Part shown: positions 1 through 15,100 of the stretch, piece by piece
How the letters are laid out: every line of letters begins with the position of its first letter
How positions within the stretch are numbered: the stretch's first letter is position 1
Origin: Atherinomorus stipes
Lineage: Eukaryota; Chordata; Actinopteri; Atheriniformes; Atherinidae
DNA: 64,000 nucleotides
NCBI GenBank assembly: GCA_023101725.1
Contig: JALJCO010010476.1
Coordinates: 868,001-932,000, forward strand
Direction of reading: 5' to 3'
Made by a program: the position numbers and the translations under genes
Notes under the pieces: generated by a model
What the model was told of the DNA's origin: nothing
The model's input: only the letters and a program-made list of their open reading frames with translations
The model's database searches: none

Positions 1-100
1 ATCTGCGTTCTGAGTCACAGGAGTGACAATGGAGGACTTGGTTACCGCTGCAAATGTCGCATGGGTTATGACCTACACGCTGATGGCAAACGTTGTGTGG
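1..100 (+). CDS. lrp2: LRP2 exon: end of EGF-like module before propeller 2
   Basis: The first 33 codons read in frame from base 1 and show the end of an EGF-like module (C-K-C-R-M-G-Y-D pattern, final Cys near the donor). The donor GTAAGT begins at 101 and leaves a phase-1 codon that is completed at 2651. The exon start is cut by the window edge, so its full size is unknown. In megalin this module sits between propellers 1 and 2. Confidence 0.85.
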
Positions 101-3100
101 GTAAGTAAATATGTTTTACTAGTGATTTATTATTTGCCTCATTATGCCTCCTGGTTTAAAGTGTATGTACAGTGGGTACGGAAAGTATTCAGACCCCTTT
201 AAACTTTTCACACTTTTGTTTCATTGCAGCCATTTGCCAAAATCAAAAAAGTTCATTTTATTTCTCACCACCAAAAAACAGAAATGTAGAAATTTTTGCA
301 AATTTATCAAAAAAGAAAAACTGAAATATCACATGGTCATAAGTATTCAGACCCTTTGCTCAGTACCGAGTAGAAGCACCCTTTTGAGCTAGTACAGCTA
401 TGAGTCTTCTTGGAATGATGCAACAAGTTTTTCACACCTGTATTTGGGGATCTTCTGCCATTCTTTTAACAGATCCTCTCCAGTTCTGTTAGGTTGGATG
501 GTGAATGTTGGTGGGCAGCCATTTTCAGGTCTCTCCAAAGATGCTCAATTGGCTTTAAGTCAGGGCTCTGGCTGGGCCAGTCAAGAATGGTCACAGAGTT
601 GTTCTGAAGCCACTCCTTTGTTATTTTAGCTGTGTGCTTAGTAGGGCTGGACGATATAGAAAAAAAGATTATCCATAAAAAAAATCTGTATCTCTATCGA
701 TATTTATTAAAAAAGAAAAAAAAAAAAAAAGGAGCCATTATCAAATTAAAAGCTACTTTAGGTGCAGCCTTGGCCATTCAAGCTTTTGCTGAATGACCTA
801 CTTGTAATAAAGATCACACTAAAGCAGTTTTCAGACTTTCATTGCGGAACATGAGCGGTAAAGTCCATCCGCTATTTAAACAAACTTGTCTTTTCAAACA
901 TGCCGCTTCCTTGTGGACTTATTGCATCCCAGGCGCTGTCATACATCACGAAATGTTGCGGAAAAGTCAGCACAGCCCCGTTCTCCCTTCAACTCTGTCT
1001 GGAACATTTTCTTGTGCTTTCAGTCAAAAAGCCGTGTCGCAAAATTTCTGCTCTTGTGACATGTAGATCAGCCGGTAGCTACAGTACATGTCCGCTACAT
1101 CTCTTGGGTTAAAGACCGGTACGCATGTCTGAATGCAAACGTTATAAAGGACAGAGTCTGCAATATCATTGCTTTCCAGTGCAAGTCTGAAAGGGGCTTA
1201 ACAATGAATTCCAGTTCAGCCTTTGCCTGGGTCTGCGTTTGTGATTGGTTTGGCAGAAGGACCGACTGAAGTATCATGCTACCCGGAAAACTGTGCTTCT
1301 ATATTGAACTTTTATTGACGCTCTTTTTTTTTCTATTGACAAAACTTCTATCGATCAATATATATCGATATTGAATTATCGTCCAGCCCTACTGCTTAGG
1401 GTCAGTGTCTTGTTGTAAGGTGAACCTTCAGCCCAGTCTGAGGTCCTGAGCACTCTGGAAGAGGTTTTCTTCCAGGATCTCTCTGTACTTGGCTGCATTC
1501 ATCTTTCCTTCAATTGCAACCAATTGTCCTGATCCTGCAGCTGAAGAACACCCCCATAGCATGATGCTGCCACCACCATGTTTAACTGTTGGGATCGTAT
1601 TGGGCAGGTGATGAGCAGTGACTGGTTTTCTCCACACATACCGCTTAGAATTAAGGCCAAAAAGTTCAATTTTAGTCTCATCAGACCAGAGAATCTTATT
1701 TCTCAGTCTGGGAGTCCTTCATTATTTTTTGGCTAACTGTATGCAGGCTTTCATATGTCTTGCACTGAGGAGAGGCTTCCGTCGGGCCACTCTGCCATAA
1801 AGCCCCGACTGGCGGAGGGCTGCAGTGATAGCTGACTTTGTGGAACTTTCTCCCATCTCCTTACTGCATCTCTGGAGCTCAGCCACAGTGATCTTTGGGT
1901 TCTTCTTTACCTCTCTCACGAAGGCTCTTCTCCCACGATTGCTCAGTTTGGCTGGACGGCTGGGTCTAGGAAGAGTTCTGGTCGTCCCAAACTTCTTCCA
2001 TGTAAAGACTATGGAGGCCACGGTGCTTTTAGGAACCTTTGGTGCTGCAGAAATTCTTTTGTAACCTTGTCCAGATCTGTGTCTTGCCACAATTCTGTCT
2101 CAGAACTCCTTAGGCAGTTCCTTAGACCTCATTTGCTTTGACATGCACTATAAGCTGTAAAGTCTTATACAGACAGGTGTGTGCTTTTCCTAATCAAGTC
2201 CAATCAGTTTAATTTAACGCAGCTGGACTCCAATGAAGGAGTAGAACCATCTCAAGGAGAATCAGAAGAAATGGTCAGCTTATGAGTTAAATATGAGTGT
2301 CACTGCAAAGGGTCTGAATACTTATTACCATGTGATATTTCAGTTTTTCATTTTTAATAAATTTGCAAAAATGTCTGCATTTCTGTTTTTTTTTCTATCA
2401 AGATGGAGTGCTGAGTGTACATTAATGAGAAACAAAATTAAGGTTTTGGATTTTAACAAATGGCAGCACTGAAACAAAGAGTGAAAACTTTAAAAGGGTC
2501 TGAATACTTTCCATACCCACTGTAACACACTAAAACATGCCTATTTCATAAATCGCTTTTTTGTGACAGGATGTTTGTAATATGGGGATTCTGTTTAGCA
2601 GAAATAAATAGCTTACTTGATTCATGTGGCCTTCTGTTTTTTTCCTACAGCTGTGAGGCAGTTTCTGCTGTTCTCCAGCCAGCTGGCTGTGAGAGGGATC
2701 CCCTTCAACCTCTCCTCTCAGGAGGACATCATCCTGCCTGTCACCGGATCACCCTCCTACTTCGTTGGAGTGGATTTTAGTGCTGAGGATGATGCTATCT
2801 TCTTCTCTGACACAGCCAAAGATATTATCTATAAACAGAAAGTGGATGGGACAGGTGAGTATTTAGTGCTCTGCATTAGCAGAACTATCCTATTTTTTAT
2901 TTTTTTCAGATTCATAGCTTGACTGTTGCATTGTTACAAACATACAAGGAAAGTGTGTAGGATGAAAAATAATCAGCAACTATGATGCTTGAAGAATTTC
3001 TGTATTTTTGGATAATTGCTTTCGTAGTGGAGAGCTCTACCATGTGATTCAGCCAGGCTTATACAGGGAGTGCAGAGAGTGCCTGATAGGGTCGGCTGGT

Positions 3101-6100
3101 ACTGTGGGGGAGGGAGTTGACAGAAGTATGGACAGAGTGAGATAGTTCCCAAAAAATAAAAAAAGAATAATCAGTAGTATTCTACCAAGAATCTATGATG
3201 ATTAATTTTCAAACTATCACCCAAGCTGTGGAAGTAGTCACTATGTGATAATTCATAGGCAGTCACAACACACCAGAATAGAAACACCACTGGGCTGATC
3301 AGTGATGTTGTTTTTGGAGTTGCTCTAGTTTTTTCTGTCCGATCCACAAGAAGAAAATGCAAGCTGACAGCCTATTTATTTAAATGTGTTCCTCTTTCAT
3401 CTCTGAGTTAAATGGTGCTCTGACTGCTTTGATCTGCACAGGCAGGGAGGTACTGGCAGCCAACAGAGTGGATGGAGTGGAGGATCTGGCTTACGACTGG
3501 ATTTCAAAAAACCTTTACTGGACTGACCCTCGATACAGGAGCATATCTGTCATGAGGCTTGCTGATAAGTCCAGAAGAGCCATTATACAAAACCTCAACA
3601 ATCCAAGGGCCATTGTGGTGCATCCTTTAATTGGGTAAATCAATGTTTACTCCAGAAAATAATTACAATTTTTGTTACTGAGGTCCCCTGAGTGGATATA
3701 TGCACATATTGCTTACAGCAATGTATGGTTTTTAAGTCAATTTAAAAGTTACAAAAAACAAACAAAACCTTAAAACTACAGGGCAATACACAAAGCAGGA
3801 ATATGGCTGCTAAGTTTGAGAGCTTTGAGCTAGTTTTCAGCCTATGTTTACAAGTCAGTCAGTCATTTTCTGTACCGCTTATCCAGTTCAGGGTTGCAGG
3901 GGTTGCTGGAGCCTATCCCAGATATTATCAGGTGAGAGGCATGGTACACCCTGGACAGGTCGCCAGTCTGTCGCAGGGCCAACATAGAGAGACAGACAAC
4001 ACGCACATTCATATTCATACCTAGGGACAATTTAGAGTTAACTAATTAACCTAAGATGCATGTCTTTGGTTGGTGGGAGGAAAGAACTACACGGGGAGAA
4101 CATGCAAAGTCCACAGGCCTCTGTTGGAATTGTTCGAACCCCCCCCCCGGCCAGGGCTCGAACTAGCGACCTTCTTACTGTGAAGCTGCGGTGCTAACCA
4201 CCACGCCACCCGTGGCTGCACGGCTATGTTTACAAAAACAAAAAATATTTTGAATACAGTATGTGCTATAGTTTCTAGTAATCTTCATTTAGAGAGATAG
4301 GCAAGTCTCTACTGTTCTGGTACAAACTATACGAGGTACTCACTCATTCAAAAACTGTACTTTGATAAGCTCCCACTTGATAAAAGGAATTCTTATTTAG
4401 AACAAGCTGTTATTTCCAATAGTCTCAAAGTCATAAGGTCTCTGTGTCCAAAAGCTGAGATTAGCCTAGTGCGAAGGGCAGGACTGCAGTTAATTCAAAG
4501 AAGCTGGCTAAAACAGAAGATCTACATTGCAAAAGTATCCAAAATAAACTCTTAAAACAAAATTACAAGAATATGTTTAGTAGAACTAAAGCTGAGACAT
4601 TTTTGCATGAATATAATATTGAGCATTCTTGTTCATTTTGTTTTTATCAGGTATATTTTTTGGACTGACTGGTACAGGCCAGCAAAGATCATGAGAGCCT
4701 GGGGTGATGGGTCACATGCCCGGTCTATTGTAAACACTACTCTTGGCTGGCCAAATGGCCTAGCCATCGACTGGAGGTAAGCCAAGTGTTTGACATTAAA
4801 CTGGCCAGCCGATCAGCTCCATAATATATTTTCAACATCTGTTTAGTTTGCTTAACATTTATAGAATTTTTAAACCCATAAATGATTGTATTTTTAACAA
4901 AAATCTTTTTTTTATCCCTACTCCAGCTGTACTTATGTCTCTGTTTATTTTAACCTTGTTCCCCTGCTTTGATCTCCACACAGCTCAATGCGCCTGTATT
5001 GGGTGGACGCTTTCTTTGACAAAATTGAGCACAGCAATTTTGATGGACAGAGAAGGCTTTCTTTGGATCGCATAACCCAGATCTCTCACCCATTTGGCCT
5101 CACCATTTTTGAAGGTAAGGCCAGGCATTAACAATAAGCTTCTTATATATGCAGTGCTTGATCCTTTAATTCAAATTAAGAGGAAGTTGATTTTACTACT
5201 ATTTCCTGTCATCTGTGGGTCCTGCTTTAATTAAGATCATGTCAAAAGAGTTTGCAGGAGGAGATGAAAGATAAGATAACGCATTTTATGCTCTGTTGCT
5301 CCTCTTGTATGAAGGCTATGCATATTTCACTGACTGGCGTCTGGGTGGCATCGTGCGTGTGCGCAAGACTGATGGTGGGGAGATGGTTATTATCAGAAGA
5401 GGAATAAGCCACATCATGCATGTCAAGTCATTCAACTCCAATGCTCAGACTGGTCAGTTACTTTATTCACTATTTTCTCAATTCACCATTCATGCGTAGC
5501 TGCAGCTCACATTTGTCAGTCATATTCCTGGTAATTACCCTCCTCTGCCCTTCTCAGGTTCCAACTTCTGCAACAGGCAGGCAAATCCCAATGGAGACTG
5601 CAGCCACTTCTGCTTCCCAGCACCAGACTCACAGAGGGTGTGTGGCTGCCCATATGGCATGAAGCTGTCGCCCAACCAGCAGACATGCGTTGAGGACCCT
5701 TCCAATGAGCCCCCCACACTGCAGTGTGGAGCCAACTCCTTCTCCTGTGGCAACGGCAAATGTGTCCCAAATAGCTACAGATGCGACGGTGTTGACGACT
5801 GCCATGACAACACTGACGAAGTCAATTGTGGAATTAACAGTAATGTGTTTTATTTCTCCTGGATGACTAAATGGGGCAGTTGATTATACCGACCAAATCT
5901 GACCAGAGAGAAAAGCAGTTTCTTGTTCTTAATTTTTTTTTTCTTTTTACCCTTTCTGTTTTTTAGATACCACTTGTTCCCCCTCTGCCTTCACCTGTGC
6001 CAATCAGCGCTGTGTGCCTGTAGGATGGCGCTGTGATGGGCACAATGACTGTTTTGATAACAGTGATGAGATCAACTGCCCTACACGTGTACCTGGAACG

Positions 6101-9100
6101 TGCCCCGCCAATCAGTTTACCTGTGCCAACCACCGTTGTATCCCACATACCTGGAGATGTGATACAGATAATGACTGTGGGGACAGTTCAGATGAAGCTG
6201 ACTGCCGTAAGTATCTTTATAGAAGCTAACAAATGAAAATATCTAAGATTTTTTTGTTGATTCTAAACAAAACAATTCAGATATAAGAAGTATATTCATT
6301 ACATTACCAGAGTTTTATTTCAGAGAGGAAATTTGGTGAAGAAAAAAAGAAATGCAGAAAAACAGTTAAAAAGCAAAACATTTCATTTAAAGTAAGTTTA
6401 TTAAGTTTGAAATTACATTTTATTGACATTTTATTTGCTCATTATTATATAGAAGTCTCTGAATAAATCTAGGATCAGACTGTGCATGTTAAATTTCCTA
6501 CTTTTGTGAGGCCCCCTATCAGGGAGTGAGTTATTCTACTATATAAGCCAAAAAAAAAAAGAGAAAAATACACAGTATATTATGTATTGGCCAAGAAAGG
6601 ATAGCAGAGGCTCATATTCACAGCTGACAATTTTTGTCAACAGATCTGGGAGGTACATGCCATCCAGGACAGTTTCAGTGTCCCGACCATCGTTGCATTG
6701 ACCCCAACTATGTTTGCGATGGGGACAGGGACTGTGTTGATGGAGCAGATGAGCAGGGATGCAGTAAGTGGCTTTCTATATTCCATTTGCAGCACAAGCA
6801 ATTATTTATTTGTTTTTTTTACAAATTTGTTTTCACTTGTTTGAATCTGTAGAATTTATAGAATGACTCCATATATGCATATGTAGTCATATACAAAACA
6901 TTGTACACCCTCTTTCAATTTTTTGGTTTTATGTATTGGGATATGATTTTTTAATCAGGTATTTCCTACCATATCTTAGAATTAGGTCATTAGATCTTAG
7001 GATGACATGATATTACATTATAAATCTTTAGCGGCAATAATCTTTGTCTGTATGATGTGACCTGTTTCTCATGTCTTTGTAGAGGAATTTTGGTCTACTT
7101 TTCTTTTCAACATTGCCTCAGGTTATTGGAGTTTGTAAGCATTTGTTTATGCACAGTTTTCTTGAGGTCCCTCCACAGCCTTTCAGCCTAGTTTTTTACT
7201 GGGCCATTGTAACACCTTGATTCTCTTTGACTCATTTTGTTGTAGATTTGCTGCTGTGTATGGATCATTGTCCTGTTGAATGACAAAGTTTTGTTCAAGA
7301 TTTAACTGCAGGAGAAATATCCTCTTATTTGACACTTGAATCATGAGGTATATTGAGGAGTTTGTGGTGGACTCAGTGACTGCAAAGTACCTAGTTTCTG
7401 TGGGTGCAAAGCAATCCCAAATAATCCCTTTCCACCACTTTGTGTGAGAGTTGGTTTGAGATGTTTGTGTTTGGTTTTCACCAAATGTTGCATTGCCTTA
7501 TCACCTTAACAATGTGTCAACACATCTGAGTGCTCCAGACCAGCAAACTGTCCAAACTTTTGCTTTTATAGAGGTGCTCACAATTATTTAAGTGCCTTTG
7601 ACCGGCAGCACCTGGCTGCTACTTATCCTCTTGATTTCAATGTAAGCAAGAGGGTGTCCTCTTTTTCTATACTGTTTTTGCTTTTTGCTTTAGTTTTAGG
7701 TCGTTATTTTGAGACCGTCTGAGGTCTTGTATATTTTAAACGGTCCTGATATGTAAAATCTTAGAAATGATAGGGTGTGTACTTTGTTTCTCACATGACT
7801 GTATCTGCAAATAGTTCATTCATTTGTGCAGACATTCATTCCACTAGAAATGCAATTTTTACCAGTCAAATAGCCTGAAAAAGTTAAAACACATCTAAAG
7901 AAATCTCTAAACTACAACTATTTTCCTAAGCCTCTTAGTTTATTGCTCTCATTAGCTGTGCTGCGAAAATTGCACATACACAACTGCATAAATCAGCATT
8001 AACATACTCTTCTGGGTTTTTAAGTCTACAACTGCACTGCGAGTGAGTTCAAATGTGCCAGTGGTCACCAGTGTATCAACTCCTTCTACCGATGTGACGG
8101 GGTCTTTGATTGCAGTGATAGGTCAGATGAGCAGAACTGTCGTAAGTATTTAAATACTGCCGCAGGTGCTGTCACCTCATCATTAATATTGCTATACCAG
8201 ACTGCTGATATTTTTGATTGTTTTAATTTTGGGCTGTTTGATTTATGGTATCTTTTACTACGTCTCAGCTACCAGGCCCCCAGGGATGTGTCACCATGAG
8301 AGTGAATTTCAGTGCCAGTCAGATGGGAGCTGTGTCCCATCCACATGGGAGTGCGATGGTCATCCAGACTGTGAGGATGGCAGCGATGAACACCATGCCT
8401 GCCCGCCTCGCACTTGCCCTTCCTCACTCTTCCGCTGTGATAATGGAAATTGTGTATTACGTAGCTGGCTTTGCGATGGAGACAACGACTGCAGGGACAT
8501 GAGCGACGAGAAAGACTGTCCCACTCCGCCTTTTCGATGTCCAAGTTGGCAGTGGCAGTGTCCTGGCCACAGTGTTTGTATCAACCTCACCACAGTCTGT
8601 GACAACAATCCTGACTGCCCCAATGGTGCAGATGAGTCACCACTTTGCAGTAAGTCTTTCTTCTAATTTTCTTCAGCATCAAACATGTTCTTTGTCCATC
8701 AGGGCCTGATTGTTTTGTTTTCAGTAACATTTCTACATCACATGTCAAACAAGATCACTCACTATACTGATTTTTGTTTAATTTGTTTTTCTTATTTCTT
8801 GTATCACATGAAAAGGATGAGCCTAATTTCAGAGAAAAAAAATTGTGTTGAATGTTATGTGTTTGTCTTTGTATTCTTGTGTTAAAATCAAGCATGTGTG
8901 TGATTTATCTTGCATTAACCTGAAAATGATCTGTGATTTTCCTTTCTTGCCTTTCTCACACCTTTCAGATGAGCCTTTACCAGGTAGGTACAAACTCTAA
9001 ATCATTGGTAAAAAATGCTGCAAGTAGTTGTGATTTATTTTTCAAGAGAGACATCTCCATGATTATGTTTTTGTATGTTTTCATTGATTGAGTACCACTA

Positions 9101-12100
9101 ATAGCCATAAAAATACTGTAGGCCAAACAATGAAAGTAGTTTGCGCTTCCTTGATGTCATCATTAGAGTACAGCATGTATATTAGAAATGAGCTTTTAAA
9201 ATGCTTGCAGTTCTAATTTGCTTATTTCCTGCTTTTATCTCAGATCAGGAGAGCTGCTCTGACAACAATGCTGGCTGCACACATGGTTGTATCCAAGGGC
9301 CATTTGGGGCCCAGTGCACATGCCCTGTTGGTTATCAGCTCAGCAATGACTCCAAAACCTGTGAGGATATAGATGAGTGTAATCCCCCTGGACTATGTAG
9401 CCAACACTGCTTTAATGAAAGAGGCTCTTTCCGCTGTCACTGCCAGGATGGATACACTCTTGAAGCAGACCAGCGCACCTGCAAGGCCTCAGGTGAGGAA
9501 AGATATGGCTTAAACTTCCTGTGCATGGATTAGATTGCTTCCAAAAATGGTTAGATAGCAACTTATAATTTCATAATGAAGCATAATGCTGTTATCATTA
9601 GCCCCACAGTGATTTGAGTTTCAATATATTTAGCCTATGAAACATATCCCAGTTTTCTCCATTCTACTGGCTGTTGGGAAGGAGCCACAGTAAAGGGGAG
9701 CTTGGCCCTTAGACTGCAGATCAGACACACTGTCTTTCTTCTCCCTTGTGATTCTTTGCTGCTCTGATTTCGAGAGATAAGACAAATAACATATATGTCA
9801 CTCACTGACCATCGCAAATGTAATTAGGACATAATCACAAACAAAGGGCTGTTTATGGGGAGTGTGCCTGACATGAGCCCCTCTTCCCCAAAGATAACCT
9901 GCTGAAAAGCTTTGCCATACAATAGGACATTATTAGGACAAAAGTGCATTCCCAAAGGATTGCTATTTGAGTCGGGTCTATTTATCAGTCTTGTTGCATG
10001 ACTTTGGCCTACTCACACAAACTGATAAGGGCTCTTATTAGCATGAAAATGGGTATAAAAAAAAAAAAGAATGACCCAGGTTTGATGTCTGTTTACAGAT
10101 TCCCGACAGGCGTTCCTCCTCGTGGCCAGTCGGAATCAGATTGTACAAGATGACATAACCACTCAACCTAATGTAATCCGGTCACTGGTCAGAGATGGAC
10201 GCAACATTGTAGCTCTAGATTTTGACTCTGTGGCTGACAGGGTGTATTGGTCTGATACAAGCCAGGACAGAATCTGGAGCTGTCACAAGAATGGGAGCGA
10301 TCGAACTGTGGTAAGACGGCAAACTCAAATGCACAGTTTAGCTTCATGTAAAGTGTAGCTTTAACTATTAAATGTATTTGACTAAAAACGGGTATCTTGT
10401 GGACAGATATTTGACAGTGGAGTGACTGTGACAGAGAGCCTTGCCGTGGACTGGGTGGGTAGAAACCTTTACTGGACTGACTATGTCCTGGAGACAATTG
10501 AAGTATCTAAACTGGATGGCACCCACCGGACTGTATTAGTCAGTGAAAATGTCACCAACCCTCGAGGACTTGTGCTGGATCCAAGAGATAGGTCTGAGAA
10601 ATACTTTTTTAAAAGAAAAAAATAAGAAAAACAAACCTGCTTGCCATTTAATGCCATGCTATTGAGTTTTATGCCTATCAGTATATAAATATTTGGTGTT
10701 AAAAGACTGTTTGTTTTGCAGCGCTCACTGGATGTTTTGGACTGACTGGGGGAGGAACCCACGTATTGAGAGGGCCAGCATGGATGGGAAATTGAGGACT
10801 GTTATCATAAGCAGCAAACTTTATTGGCCCAATGGTCTAACCATTGACTACCCAAATAATTTGCTTTACTTTGCTGATGCTTACTTGGATTTCATTGACT
10901 ACTGTGATTACAATGGCAACAACAGGAAGCAAGTTTTGGCCAGTGATCTGGTGAGTTTATGATGGCAGACTTCATTTTAATGCTACATTTTAGAGATAAT
11001 GTGTATCAACTAATCTAAAAGTGAACAGAACAAATTCAGTATCATTTTGAATAGCATGTGTAAGACGCACTTTTTTTTTCTTTTGCTACTCTCTATGAAA
11101 AGGTACTGCAACACCCCCACGCAATTACCATTTTTGAGGATTTTGTCTATTGGACCGACAGATACATCAACCGAGTGATGCGAGCTCATAAGTGGCATGG
11201 GGAGAACCAGACAGTGATGCTGTTCAACCTCCCTCAGCCCATGGGTCTGGTGGCAGTACACCCAGCCAAGCAGCCAGCAGGTATGGTAAATACAACAAAC
11301 ATAACCTCTCACTGCTAGCTGAATTTGGTCATATGAACTGGATTGGATGTTGCTAACATATGGCAAATCCTTAGTTTTTGGAAAAACGTATATGGTTTGA
11401 CATTTTGTAGGAGAAAATCACTGCTTGAGGAGCCCCTGTACGCATATCTGCCTACTTTCTGCTGTGGGACCGAGATACTACTCGTGTGCTTGCCCCTCGG
11501 GCTGGACACTGGCAGCAGACCAGTTCACCTGCACCAGAGGTATGCATGCTGCCAAAAGGAGGAAAACACTCATCACATAGTTTGATGAAAAGGAAGTCAG
11601 GTCAAATGTAGCAGATAAGTACCTGATATATTCATCGGGTATTCATCTCAGTTGTGGTATTAAAAGAGCAAAACTAGAAATGGTGATTCTTGCATAGTTT
11701 ATAGTCAGACAGCTCTCTGAGTGTTAGAGAAGTTTTTGAAACCAGTTTCTTAATATTGTGACTTGATCCAAGTACTTGTCAACAGCCTCCCAATTAGATT
11801 TTCTTGTAAACTGCTGTTCCAGTAGTAAATATTAAGAAACATATGAGTGTGTCTTTCACGGTCCCAAGAAGACAAGGGACCTTTAATTCAAAGTCCAAGG
11901 AGTCTGCCTTAGGTCAGCAGCTTAACTCATCTCAGGTTTCAGCCCATTCAAGCCAAGCAGAACACAATCTCCCCCTGAAGCCAACGATTATCCAAGAATG
12001 AAAATGCCCTACAACCATTCATTGACTCTAATCTGTGATGACAAAGCAAATCAGATTGTGGAACCAGCTTTCATCAGTCAATCCTCTTTATAGATAAAGG

Positions 12101-15100
12101 TCTTTTAGCTTAGGACCCTTAATTTGCTTCAGATATCACACACCAAAAGCAACTGTTCATTTTTAATTACCATGGGCCAATCTGCGTCCCTCAAGCATGC
12201 CTTCTTGAACTTGTTTTAGGACTTCAGAAGAATTAAATGATTAATTCTCTGTTTGTTGGTTTGTTTCTCATTGAGCTATGTTGCATTGTCTTTTTCTTCT
12301 TTTAGTTGAAGATCCTTTCTTGGTGGTTGTAAGAGACAGCATCATATATGGCATTCCTTTGAACCCAGATGACAAAAGCAATGATGCCATGGTTCCTGTT
12401 GCTGGCCTTCAAAACGGCTATGATGTTGATTTTGATGACGTTGAACAGGCCATCTACTGGGTGGAGCATCCAGTAAGTTGCTCTCTTTCAATACATGTCA
12501 GATTTCAATTTAAAGTTGACATCTAAACTTTCCTCTGTGGTCAGGGTTGACAGTAAAAAACTTACAGTGGAGATTAACTAGAACACACTAGTCAATATGT
12601 CTTCCTTTGTCCAACAGGGTGAAATCCACAGGGTAAAGTCAGACGGTACCAACAGGACAGAGTTTGCCCCTGCAGCCATTCTTGGCACACCTGTTGGCCT
12701 GGCTTTGGACTGGATAACAGAGAATCTATACTATACCAATCCAGCAACGCAATCTATTGAGGTGAGACAAATGATAAAATAGAAAATTTGTGAATTAGTC
12801 AGCATAACAGTTACACAGTAGACTTAATATTAAGTACTTCTGTTTGTGTTTGGACAGGTTTTAAAACTGAGAGGGGAGGCGCAGTACCGGAAAACTCTAA
12901 TCACAAATAACGGCTCTCCAACTGGTGCTGGCAGTCCTGTTGGCATTGCAGTAGATCCAGCACGTGGGTAAGCCCCATTTAACACCGTCCTGGCACAGCC
13001 ACTCAAATCCACAGCTACTGAGCTCTAACACCCTCCTCATCGCCATCTGCTCTGCCTCTGGAGGGATCTCATATGAGTTACTGAATACCACACTGCAATC
13101 TTAAACCTCAGCAGTCTACAATCAGGAAATAAAAAAACATTTCTGAGCTTTCTTTTCTCACTATAATATGTAAACAATTCAGACATTGATATGATTTTCT
13201 GTGTCTTGTTTAAACATGCATGATTGAGTTTTTTTTTTTTTTGAAGTTTTGTTCATTTAAGTTGTTAAAATATAGTCTTTATTACTGACTAACGTAAGAT
13301 TATCAGATGATAATACTTCATTATTGTATTTATCTGATTAAATGGCTGTGTAATGTAAAAACTAACTGCAATCTTATATATTTTTAAGTAAACTCTACTG
13401 GACAGATCAGGGAACAGAGAGTGGCATTCCTGCCAAGGTGGCATCTGCAGACATGGATGGCCTGAACCCTGTTATTTTGTTCACCAACAACCTTGATCAC
13501 ATTGAGTTCCTCACTTTGGATATCCAAGAAAACAAACTGTACTGGGCTGTTACAAGCACTGGCAAGGTGGATCTTCTTTCTCAGTTTTTTTTTTTTTTAG
13601 ATGGACATCTGACAGTATTTGTATGGTGTCCAAAGTCCTAAGTTTTTATGTAAACTCTTCCTCTGTATTATTTTGCTACAGATTGAGCGTGGTGATGCAG
13701 ATGGAAGTAACCGCATCACTATAGTGACAGGCCTGTCTCACCCCTGGGGTGTGGCTATCTACCAGAACTATCTCTACTTCACAGACCGTGACTTTGAGGT
13801 CATCGAGCGTGTGGACAAGTCCACAGGTGCCAACAAGGTGGTCTTGAGAGACAACGTTTCTGGTCTTAGAGTCCTAAAGGTTCATTTTCGAGACAGTGAG
13901 TAGCACAAGTGTTTTTCAAATAGATTGTGTTAATATTCACCCATTTAATGTTTTTTATCCTTGTGTTGTCTCACTGTGTTCTCTCAATAATCTCAGCATC
14001 TGCAGGTACATCTAATGGCTGCTCCAACAATATGGGAGTTTGTGAGCAGCTCTGTCTGCCTCAACCACAGGGCCTTTTTACTTGTGCATGTGCGACAGGT
14101 TTTAAACTCAATGCTGACAACAGGACCTGCGCTCCTTATCAGTCTTATGTGGTCATCTCCACTCTATCTGCTATAAAAGGCTTTAGTCTGGAAGGATCAG
14201 ATCACTCTGAGGCAATGGTCCCTGTGGCTGGGAGAGGTCAGTAACTCTCATTATGCTCTTTACAATGCAGTGATAAATACTTATACTCTGCATCAATTCT
14301 AAAAACAGTTAATTAAATAACTGAGTATCAAAATATGTTCTTGCAGGCCGTAATGCTCTACACATTGATGTGCACATGGCTTCTGGTTTTATCTACTGGT
14401 GTGACTTCAGCAGCACTGTAGCAACACAGAATGGGGTCAGACGGATAAAACCGGACGGCTCAGGATTACGTAGTGTGGTAACATCTGGAATTGGCCGCAA
14501 CGGGATACGAGGCATTGCTGTTGATTGGGCTTCAGGTAAACTGTTGCTGTGTTCATTGAAGTTTGTTTTGTTCAATGTCATACTGTACAATGCAAAACAA
14601 GAAAAATAAATAAATAAAAGTATAACCTATTGAAAGAGAAAGACATTATGTCCATGAAAGTAAAGATGACATATCAGTTTAAAATTTTTAAGCAACATTG
14701 GTTATGCTATTTTTTACTGAACAATTTTGTAGTGATAGATGGAATTAAAAAAAAATTTCTGAATTAAAGCTTGGGGATTAGTCAAAGTCAACTTTATTGT
14801 CAAATGTGCCAAATGTTAGACATAGAACACCAATGAAATTACAGTCCTCTCAAACCCATAGTGCATGTAAATAAAAATGCACAGTTACTTTTACTGATGT
14901 TTGCTGTTTTGGCTATGGTCTGTCATCTAATATGCCATTTATAAAAGGACAGTTCTACTAGTTTTTCAGCTACTTTACATATTGAAAATTAACTTTGGAG
15001 TTTAATTTGTGGTTTAGAAAACAGAAAATTCTTTCTGAGAAAACTGAACGGATTTTTTTCAAGAATAAATCAAAACCCATAAAGACTGACTGCAGTCAGT

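Larger units (their letters stand above)
170..2522 (-). mobile_element. Tc1/mariner transposon, defective, with nested hAT element
   Basis: Terminal inverted repeats begin CAGTGGGTACGGAAAGTATT at 170 and match the reverse complement of the right end at 2522. TA dinucleotides flank both ends (168-169, 2523-2524). It lies in an LRP2 intron. The inner part encodes a Tc1-type transposase on the - strand. Without the nested insertion the element would be about 1.6 kb, normal for the family. Confidence 0.93.
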
